Part shown: positions 55,504 to 64,000 of the stretch, piece after piece
Layout of the letters: every line of letters starts with the position of its first letter
Position numbering within the stretch: the first letter of the stretch is position 1
Assembly (NCBI GenBank): GCA_963942565.1
Contig: OZ012698.1
Location: 30,139,727-30,203,726 of the forward strand
DNA from: Maea johnstoni
Lineage: Eukaryota > Annelida > Polychaeta > Spionida > Magelonidae
Direction: 5' to 3'
Length of the DNA: 64,000 nt
Notes under the pieces: model-generated
What the model was told of the DNA's origin: nothing
Seen by the model: only the letters and a program-made list of their open reading frames with translations
Database searches by the model: none
Position numbers and translations under genes: made by a program

Positions 55504-55877
55504 TGAAAGTAATACACTTCAAGAATAGGATGCTGTCCTCCTTTTTCTCTCGGTGATCCCATGAGAGGAGAATTATGCGTATTGCCACCAGCCTTCCCAG
55601 CCCCTAGCAGCTCCTGGTAGCAGCCATGTTCTTCAACTGCTATCAGCTGTAACTCAACGGGTGGCAGCCCACTTCCTGTCCCTTAGCTCTGAGCAGTGTA
55701 TCATAGACTGTAGTGCTCTACACACCAACTCTCTTCGAAAGTTGCATAACAACTTGTATGAGTATCAAACAGGTAAATGGTATAATCATGAGCAGCAATT
55801 GGTTGTACAAAAAAACAGGGTGGTAGAGTTATTTTTCATATATTTCCTGTTGGTAAAGTCAGACAAAAACAGTGAAT
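55504..55877 (+). mobile_element. Single-arm relic of the TTAA foldback element
   Basis: GAAAGTAATACACTTCAAGA, CCCATGAGAGGAGAATTATG, TGCATAACAACTTGTATGAG and CATATATTTCCTGTTGGTAA match the left arm of 29810-31447. No opposite arm. Confidence 0.8.
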
Positions 55878-56387
55878 AAGCGCACGTGCAGGTAAGAAGT
55901 TGGGAAAAAAACGCTGGAATGAGGTATTTGCAATCTTCCAATTAATCACACCGCTGTGAGCGTGAGCACTTGCACACTACGATACGAGCTCGAACGCGCT
56001 CTTTTGTGTTATTATTATTACTAGTTGTTTGTATTCTTAATTCGTAATTCACGATTTAATGGAATATGTACGTACTTAAATGGTGTTGATATTAATTAAT
56101 TATTGCTGCATTAGAGAGGACTGCATTGAGCAGTATCTCATTAACGGAACTATTTAGTTTCCATTTCCTGAAGGCTTCTTCCCGTAGGCCAGGAAATGAG
56201 CTTTGGATTTTTAATTAAAATAACCGCCCAGCTAATCTATAATTGATCGTTCTCTCACCCATCTTGTAACACGTGTATACATCGCGTTAATTGCACCACC
56301 AACACCACTTTCTTCGTCCTATATTGGAATATACACAGGCATCAGGCCCTGAGGCTTTCCGTCACTACGATTATTCCATTCAAGGTA

Positions 56388-56648
56388 CAGTACAGACACA
56401 TAATTCCTGCACCAGTCGACCGGACGTCCGGCAGTGTCTGGTCGTACACACACACACACCAATGGATAACATGTCAAAAATAATTCAAACACGTAAATGA
56501 CCAGAGTAGCTTGCGAATCAAAGCTACTTTTATTTGTGAAGTCTTCGATGCATCCATGCCAAGGAAACTGGTTGGCAATCGGACGTGCGGTCGTGTATTA
56601 TGCCCTGGCTACCCATGCATTTAGTGCAGGAATTTAATGCCGGGACTG
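56388..56648. mobile_element. TA-flanked MITE, family 1, diverged
   Basis: TA CAGTACAGACACATAATTCC .. TTTAATGCCGGGACTG TA. The body is diverged and has an (AC)n expansion. Confidence 0.72.
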
Positions 56649-57304
56649 TAGTACCAGTTACCTCGGACAAATAGGAACCAAGAAAAGTGTACGAGGTAAT
56701 CGAACTCCGACTTACGTGTAACTCATTGAAGTAGAGAGGAATGACTTAGGAGGTCGACCATAGCTTTTGTCCGGACTACGCAAGAAATACAAGGTAGGCT
56801 ACTCCGAGGCAACCTAGGTAACCCTACCAGACATTGGAGTAAACATCCCTTGGTATAAACTACATATAATCCAGCAGGAATATACAAAAGAGAATTAGAC
56901 GGTCGGAGAAACAATTGTCAGTGACCCACAGATATGGACACCCTGTGCAGTGGTAAGACACTTCGAACGGTTCTCCGGCAATACTACATTAGGTCACTCG
57001 GCCATTGGGACAATCCCTTCTGTATATCTGTGTAAGTATCACTTAAAAGTACTTAATCATACCTCGCCCAGCTGAGTTTCTAGAGTGGAAGTATTGAATA
57101 TCAATGTGCCATTAAACAAGTGCCTCACACAAACAGACCCTTAACACGATATGAAATCCATTACTGAACAGGTACATTACGTTCTGACGTCAACATAAAG
57201 CATTTTCTAAAGTAAGCCGAAAATGGAGAATGTAACTTGAGACCTATGAAACAGCACGTGCAGAAGTTGTTTGGCACGCTATGGATTCATCCTTATCACT
57301 CTCT

Positions 57305-57307
<3 letters not shown>
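56649..57307. other. No recognisable feature
   Basis: Nothing supported in this stretch. Confidence 0.4.
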
Positions 57308-57360
<53 letters not shown>

Positions 57361-57970
57361 AGTCAGCTGTTTTTTTCTAACGTGCACTCTTTCTCTCAGC
57401 CCCACGATCTCGCTTTTCTGACGCTGTGTTACACATACGTCTTTTCTCACACCCACTCTCTTTTTCTGTCTTATAACACTCACTCATACACATATACATA
57501 TATTCATACATACATACATACACACACTCATACATTCACTCATACATACATACATACATACATACATAGATTCATACATACATACATACATACATACAAA
57601 CATACATACATACACACACTGGGTGAGCTGATGATAAATTCGTTACCCTTTTTGTAAAAAAAGGGATACGGCCTGGTTTCTGCGTTCAGCCAGGCTGGCT
57701 TCTCGCAGACACCAGCCCTATCCGTTTTTCACATAGAGGATAACAAATAACATACGCACACACATACCTAGATTCATACATACATACATCCACACACATA
57801 GATAGTATCTATGTATCATACATAGATACATACACACATACATACATACATACACACACATACATACACGCACATACATACATACACACACATTTACACA
57901 CATGCACACACACACAGGCATACATACACACACATGTACATACATACACACATACGTACATACATACATA
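57308..57970. repeat. (CA)n and (ATAC)n tetranucleotide tracts
   Basis: (CA)n at 57308-57356, ATAC/CACT-type repeats at about 57478-57618, and mixed ATAC/ACAC at about 57755-57970. The unique stretch 57620-57755 separates them. Confidence 0.88.
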
Positions 57971-58221
57971 TATACATGGATATATTCATGGTGAAATACT
58001 AGAATACAATATCATTAAGCATGTCTGCGGGCAATTCATGCAGTTAAATCAGCGGACCCTTAAATGCCATTGATAGTCAGTAAACACGTGCATAATAATT
58101 GACACATCATACAGGCTGGCTCGTGTCGCGGGAATTCATTGATGGCAATCCTTATCTGTGTTCGCAATTTCAGACAAGTACTGGAAGAGGTCAACCAACC
58201 TGAGTACTAGTATGCGTGTAT

Positions 58222-58674
58222 GTAAAGGTAAACGTATGCAGTTTATAGTCTTGCATCCACCGAAGTGCTCACACGACCTTCCTCCCCTAGCAGGCCTGTA
58301 CACACGGAAACCATTTCAATCCCCCGGGGATATTCCAGAGCAGGGAATCCATAAAGGTAAAGGTATTCGGTTTAGAGTCTTGTATCCACCGAAGTGCTCA
58401 CACGACCTTCCTCCCCTAGCAGGCACTGTACACACGGAAACCATTTCAATCCCCCAGGGGATATTCCAGAGCAACTGGCAGCATATAGCGCACACACTCT
58501 AAGCACTGCCTTATTTATGCTAGGTACCCATTATACAGCTGGGTAGACTGAAGCAATATGGGATAAACTATGTTGCCCAAGAACAGACCAAAGTGCCCGA
58601 GGCGGCCGGGATTCGAACCAGCGACCCTCTGATTACCAATCCGACACCTAACCAACTGAGCTACTTTGTCCCCC
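58222..58674 (-). mobile_element. tRNA-derived SINE with duplicated body
   Basis: The reverse complement begins GGGGGACAAAGTAGCTCAGT TGG (A box) and GGTTCGAATCC (B box) with a TTGGTAA anticodon-like loop (GGT, Thr-like), then the body seen at 59110. The last 130 bp (GTATCCACCGAAGTGCTCAC, CTCCCCTAGCAGGC) is present twice, at 58222-58350 and 58355-58490. Confidence 0.85.
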
Positions 58675-58985
58675 ATTTAGGGCAATCGTTATTTGTGTTT
58701 GCAATTTCAGACAAGTGCAATCAAAAGGGTGAACAACCTTCGTATGTGTGTATGTACGTATGTGTGAGTGTGTGTATAGGATAGAGAGATGTAAGGATGA
58801 ATACACAGTGATAAACTGTGCCAATCGTATGGAACAAGTGTTATTTCATGACGTCTCTGGTTACATTCTCCAATACCAGCTGCCGTGACGTCAGTAGCCT
58901 GGAGAAATCCCCATTAGGGTGTGGACAAATTTGGTGCTTAGCTATGTGTTATGAGATACCATGACATTTGTAGGACAGTTCAGGA

Positions 58986-59278
58986 AGGGGACGAAGTAGC
59001 TCAGTTGGTTATTTTTTGGACTAATAATCAGTAGGTCGCTGGTTCAATTCCCAGCCTTGGCACTTGGGCAAGACAGTTTGTTCCATATTGCCCCAGTCTC
59101 CCCAACTGCAAGATGAGCACCTTGCATTAAAAAGGCAGTACTTAGAGCTGCACGCTATATGCTGCCAGCTGCTCTGGAATATCCCTCGGGGGTTTAAAAT
59201 GGTCTCGGTGTGTACAGGCCTGCTAGGGAAGGAAGGTTGTGTGAACATATCGGTGGATACAAGACTATAAACCGATTA
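58986..59278 (+). mobile_element. tRNA-derived SINE, head and body
   Basis: GGGGACGAAGTAGCTCAGTT, GGTCGCTGGTTCAATTCCCA, then AAAGGCAGTACTTAGAGCTG, ATCCCTCGGGGGTTTAAAAT and GGTGGATACAAGACTATAAA. The head is tRNA-like but joined to a SINE body, so not a tRNA gene. Confidence 0.85.
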
Positions 59279-60961
59279 TGTTCTTAGTATGAGTGGAACA
59301 GAGTGGATCCATACGTTATTTCTAGATTATGACGTCATCACCTGGAGGTGGTGGGACAGTGGATAGCACCAGCCAGCCATTTCTGTATACAGTGAGATGA
59401 TCAGACAGGTTGTTTTCTTGAATACAAAGTAGTATTTAATTATGACAGTCAAGCACTGTTACTATGGTACATTTCTTTACCTATGATATAGCCTGCATGC
59501 AGAGTCATGATAAATGATTTATTTTCTTCCTAGTATTGTATGTACTACAGAATTCATCAAGGAGGTTTCCTCTCCTTGAATTACTGTCTTTATTGATCCT
59601 CTTTTGAAAGGAATAGAAACTTCTGACCTTGTGTACATGATAAATGATATTCCACTAACCCAGTCGGCTGTTAGCATGTACCCTGAGCGGTAAACGTAAA
59701 ATGGACATAATACTTGCCATGGCATATACATATTCTTGTAAATAGAGATATACATATAATGCCAAGAAGAGTGCCACAATGGTATCCATTTACAGCCAAA
59801 GTCACTGGCAACTTGCCCCAGTCCGGATTCGAACCCAGACAGCGGTGAGAGACAACACAGCCATCAGGGCAGGGCCCGAGTCAGCATGTGCTAAAGAGAA
59901 TAGGTATTTGTAACTAGTTTTAGCTCGTCACATTTTCTGCCATTTTAGAACTAAATCTTGACTAGCCAGTTGTAAATGGTGTAGGAAACCGTAGTACCCC
60001 GCAAAATCACTGCCTAATGCCAGCTAGCAGTCAGTGGCAACGCCATAAGCCACATGGCCGTCAGGGCAGGGCCCCACGTTCATGGGTGCAAACCCTCTAA
60101 ACCTACTGATTGCAGAGTTAACGGACATCTGGAGAATTTCTAGTAACTATATATGTGAGACGTATACATTTGCAATTAGAAATTACTCTAAGGGTAGCTA
60201 AATTATAGTCTAAAGGTTCTCCCTGCCATTCTTGAATTTTGTAGAATTTAACTTCTTAAAGTCCTTCCTGATTACTTTTTGCCCAATATTCTTTTAGTCA
60301 GAACTCATTCTAGGTGGCCTGGTGCCGTAATATATCTGGGTGCGTTTTTTGTGAGAGTTACGGTACTGAAGTCAAGTAGTTTTAGAGGCATGGCTGGTGT
60401 TTTATTTGATAAACCCTTTATTGTAACCTTCCGAGGGCATCCGTGATGTAAATTTTTCTTGTAAAGTGTTCAGTTTGTCATTTTTCAGCTCCAATTGTTT
60501 TTTCGCGATTTATGTAATAGCCAAGTACGGTAGTCCGTTTTATTTTTATTTTTTGCTTTTCGTCACTATGTTCATTTTGTTTACAAATCTTTGATTTAAT
60601 AGTAAATTAATACTTTATGTATGATTTTGTTTCTAAGTATACAGCCACTAAACATACTAATACAAATACTAATGACCAAAGATATCCAGATAAAAAGGGG
60701 GATACACAGTGTAACTTTTATTCCATTCGTAAATCATAGTCAAAAACCAGAAACGTACAAAAGAAAGGTTCAAGCTTGTTCTTGACAAATTTTGATATTT
60801 TGTTCATTACTTAATATACCTTCATAAGCAGAGCTCACTTCTCTTAAGCTCAATGGACCAGTTTCCTATTCCATGATATTCTCAATCATTACACCACAGC
60901 TATTTAAAGGATGTTCCAGGATTTCTATATAGGGAGTTAGTACCACATGAGGGGGTTCGTA
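59279..60961. other. Intergenic, small repeats only
   Basis: GGATTCGAACCCAGACAGCG (59826) is a tRNA B-box-like scrap on the minus strand. GCCATCAGGGCAGGGCCC near 59860 and GCCGTCAGGGCAGGGCCC near 60057 form a short direct repeat. No gene seen. Confidence 0.4.
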
Positions 60962-61365
60962 TTAACATAAATAGATCCTCCTCATTGATTTTAAGGAAAG
61001 GTTAACATAAATAAATCTTCCTCATTGATTTTAAGGAAAGGTTTACAGAAATAAATCTTCCTCATTGATTTTAAGGAAAGGTTAACATAAATAGATATTC
61101 CTCATTGATTTTAAGGAAAGGTTAACAAAAATAAATCTTCCTCATTGATTTTAAGAAAGGTTAACATAAATAAATCTTCCTCGTTGATTTTAAGGAAAGG
61201 TTAACAGAAATAAATCTTCCTCATTGATTTTAAGGAAAGGTTAACATACATAAATCTTCCTCGTTGATTTTAAGGAAAGGTTTACAGAAATAAATCTTCC
61301 TCATTGATTTTAAGGAAAGGTTAACATAAATATATATTCCTCATTGATTTTAAGGAAAGGTTAAG
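60962..61365. repeat. 40-bp minisatellite, ten copies
   Basis: Units of the form GGTTAACATAAATAAATCTT CCTCATTGATTTTAAGGAAA repeat ten times with one-base changes (CATAAA/CAGAAA/CAAAAA; TCATTG/TCGTTG). The array grows from a dispersed repeat whose other copy is near 8110-8200. Confidence 0.93.
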
Positions 61366-61799
61366 AAAAATGACAGTTCTTAACAATAGGATTAACATTT
61401 TGGATTGTAAAATGCGCTTTGTTTAACACCCAAACCCCCCTGTATATCAAGACCTGCATCAGGCAATTGATTAATCATTGTCATCCTCATCCTCACGATA
61501 GTACTTCTTTTCATGATATTTGAGTATCACATCAAATTCTCTCAACTGACCATACTCTGAAATAACTTTAATTAGTTATCTAACTTAAACCAAGTCCTCT
61601 TTTAACTAGTAATGAAGATGATTACAAAACAGAAGTACCCATTCATTACAAGTACCATTCTGAACACCTTTTTCACAAATGAAGTGCGTATTATGGAATT
61701 CAATATGGTCCAATTAGTTCATTGGTGCATTTCCATGTCATTTGGGGTGGTTCATTTAGTAAGCATTTTGATTGCTATTTCTGCGTGAATGCTTCCGTG

Positions 61800-61967
61800 A
61801 TGCATTACCTGAGTAGCTGACGTATTGCCAGGTGTAGGTCTGAAGCTTGGCCTCATGCGCACTCACCCACCAACCTATGGATGTACGTAACATACGCTAC
61901 TGCGCATGCGTGAACTTCCTGCAGGCAGATGCCAGGTACGAATCGATGGCGCCGCAATGGTAACTAG
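61800..61967 (+). promoter_or_regulatory. Candidate promoter/first exon with NRF1-like motif
   Basis: A locally CpG-richer stretch with CTGACGTATT (CRE half), TGCGCATGCGTG (close to the NRF1 palindrome), GATGGCGCCGCAATGG and then CTAG|gtgagtaag, a strong donor at 61967/61968. This could be a non-coding first exon of a gene lying to the right. No downstream exon was recognised in the window. Confidence 0.3.
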
Positions 61968-62990
61968 GTGAGTAAGTTGGCTTTTTCCTCGTCATACAAT
62001 AATGATCGGTTCAAATAAAAGGCGAAGATGACACAAATATTCTTGAAAATTTTATTGAAATTTAAACACAACATTTGGCTAAAATAATTTTTAACACATC
62101 TTGAAGCATTTGCAAATGAGCTGCTTGGTATGGTAATGCTTGGTTATATGGGATGTGGTAATGTGGGATGCCTTTCATGTGGGTTTGTAAGTAATGGAAG
62201 TCTTATAATGTATCACGCGCTAACACAAAAACATAGAAACACAGAAACACACACCCACTTCTCCTCTCGAACAACCATGGTTAAAACTCAGAAAAGGGTT
62301 TTTCATTCTGAAAACTTTTTACGCATCAGTGTTTTATGTTGATCAATTGAAATCGAAAGATATATCTCATCGCAATTATATTGCCTATGTTGTAATTGTA
62401 TTGTATTGTATGTTTATTAACAGTACCATAAGGTACTAAATCATATCTATACAGACATTTTCAAAAACATGGGATAACATAGTAACGTCGTTACATATAC
62501 AAAATTCCCTCAAAGGGAGAAACGATGAGTTAGTTAAATTCATTATACAAAAAATATAAATTGCTCTTTACAAATTGGAGCGTTTATAAACTTTAAACGT
62601 ATAAACAGAAATATAAGAGTTAAATATGGATAGAGTAAACAGAGACTCATATGTGAGTCTGAGTAATTGATTACTATTTTCTAAGTGTCTACATATGTTG
62701 CAACTCACAATACCAGTAGATAATCAGGGCTGACCCTAAAAGGGTTCCCTTTTGTGGTTACCCAAAGTTTGTTGCTCGTAGCAGTTTATGGAAAATAACA
62801 CTTATAACTCATAATACCAAGCAATAGGGGATGATGTAATATAGTAGCTCATATATGTATTGACAGGTTTATATTAAGGACGATTCTTTTGCCATTTCTC
62901 TCGTACTTAGGATAAAGTATTTATGTTCTAAATAGTTATGAAACTACTGTCAAAGAAAAGTCCATGGTTGAAAAAATCAAATAACTCATA
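61968..62990. other. No recognisable gene
   Basis: AT-rich. The stretch around 62405-62470 (TTTATTAACAGTACCATAAG) may be a repeat end, but no second copy is present to support it. Confidence 0.35.
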
Positions 62991-63004
62991 TTGCTGGCTA
63001 TACT

Positions 63005-63170
<166 letters not shown>

Positions 63171-64000
63171 TTTATACACATACACTTTATATATGTCGAA
63201 ATTCGAACAAAACCGTTTTCATTCGTTACCCAAAATGCATGATTGAAACAACCGTGTTTTGGTAAAATTCAATAGGACGTAAAGAGCCAAACGTTGTCCT
63301 GCCCGTATTTAAATTCTCTATTAGATTCTCTGACAAATCACTAAGTGATGGCCTTTACAGTCATAGTTAGTTTGATGATAAGGAAAACAGTATTATGGGC
63401 TAGATTACTTGTAAAAGAACCATATGTTCAACCTTATAAGCCATATTGAGATGTCCATGGTAGGAATACAAACACCTCCCTTTGGTCTATGTTCTTAAAA
63501 TGTCAAAATCATAAATAATAGTGTTTTATTAGGCAGCTTAATCGAAATATAGGAAAATCCGTCATATACATATGACACATACTTGACCGAAACGGCATCC
63601 GAAGTGCGCGAGCACGTTACTGCTCGTAGGACGTGACAAGTTCAGAATTCTGCCATTCGCCCAGATGGCATTAGACTAGGTGTATAAAGAGAATTTCCTG
63701 TATTAAATTCGTCCTAAATAACGGTTTATGGCAGCGAATTTATTGATGAAACAGAGCGGCCAAAGTCATGGGTGCGATTGAACGCTTTTCTTAAGATAAT
63801 ATATGGAAAAATTTTGGGATATTTTCGCGCCCGTGTACTTTTAGCTAATATGTCGCAATAGGGGAACGACTTTACGGTAATCCAGCGACTTGTCTATGAC
63901 ATCTAGACGTACACCTATACTATAGTAGTCTACGCGGCGGAGAGGCCTCATGCTGAGAATATCGTAAAACTGGCCATAAGTTCTTAAATCATGGTACGTG
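63171..64000. other. No recognisable feature at the right end
   Basis: No supported gene, exon or repeat. Confidence 0.4.

Noticed and set aside
58595-58674. tRNA-Thr gene (minus strand)
   Set aside because: Good A and B boxes, but it is joined to a SINE body found in two other places, and pairing in the acceptor stem is not convincing.
58987-59062. tRNA gene (plus strand)
   Set aside because: Same SINE head; the anticodon arm has an irregular ATTTTTTGG stretch.
60962-61365. CRISPR-like array
   Set aside because: The whole 40-bp unit repeats; there are no variable spacers.

Overview
The window is metazoan nuclear DNA from an invertebrate: AT-rich, with long spliced introns and dense microsatellites, MITEs, SINEs and LINE fragments. 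The single recognisable host gene is a UTX/KDM6-type histone H3K27 demethylase on the + strand. Its exon boundaries and protein resemble vertebrate KDM6A closely. Together with the repeat style this suggests a marine deuterostome such as an echinoderm, but a lophotrochozoan is not excluded.

Layout. 1-3.9 kb: probably an intron or upstream sequence of the gene, with a complex triplet satellite and a four-copy tandem repeat; no exon was recognised. 3.9-32.7 kb: 22 consecutive coding-exon positions of the KDM6 gene, TPR repeats first, then a long disordered Q/P/S/T-rich region, the JmjC domain and the C-terminal zinc domain, ending in TGA at 32730. The first coding exons lie outside the window or were not recognised; about 1,292 codons are present. 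32.7-40.2 kb: candidate 3' UTR and flank. 40-64 kb: intergenic and repeat-rich, with long TA tracts, a TA-flanked MITE family, a 5'-truncated LINE inside a MITE, a tRNA-derived SINE family, a 200-N assembly gap, a long hairpin, a 40-bp x10 array and a weak candidate promoter near 61.9 kb. No retrovirus, LTR element or Polinton was identified.

The most striking feature is how this one gene has duplicated its own splice junctions. (1) The JmjC exon with the HxE iron ligands exists in two intact 115-nt copies (25659-25773 and 25975-26089). They differ at about 19 synonymous positions but only 4 amino acids. Including both or neither gives an immediate stop, so they look like mutually exclusive exons of a histone-demethylase active site. 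(2) The 3' splice site plus the first 43 nt of a TPR exon is repeated nine times in a perfect 93-bp (31-codon) array, open in frame throughout. (3) At least six introns begin with a diverged tandem copy of the end of the preceding exon and its donor site, including a decayed copy of the exon with the third iron ligand.

All calls come from reading the sequence and from remembered family knowledge. Splicing, expression and species were not tested.
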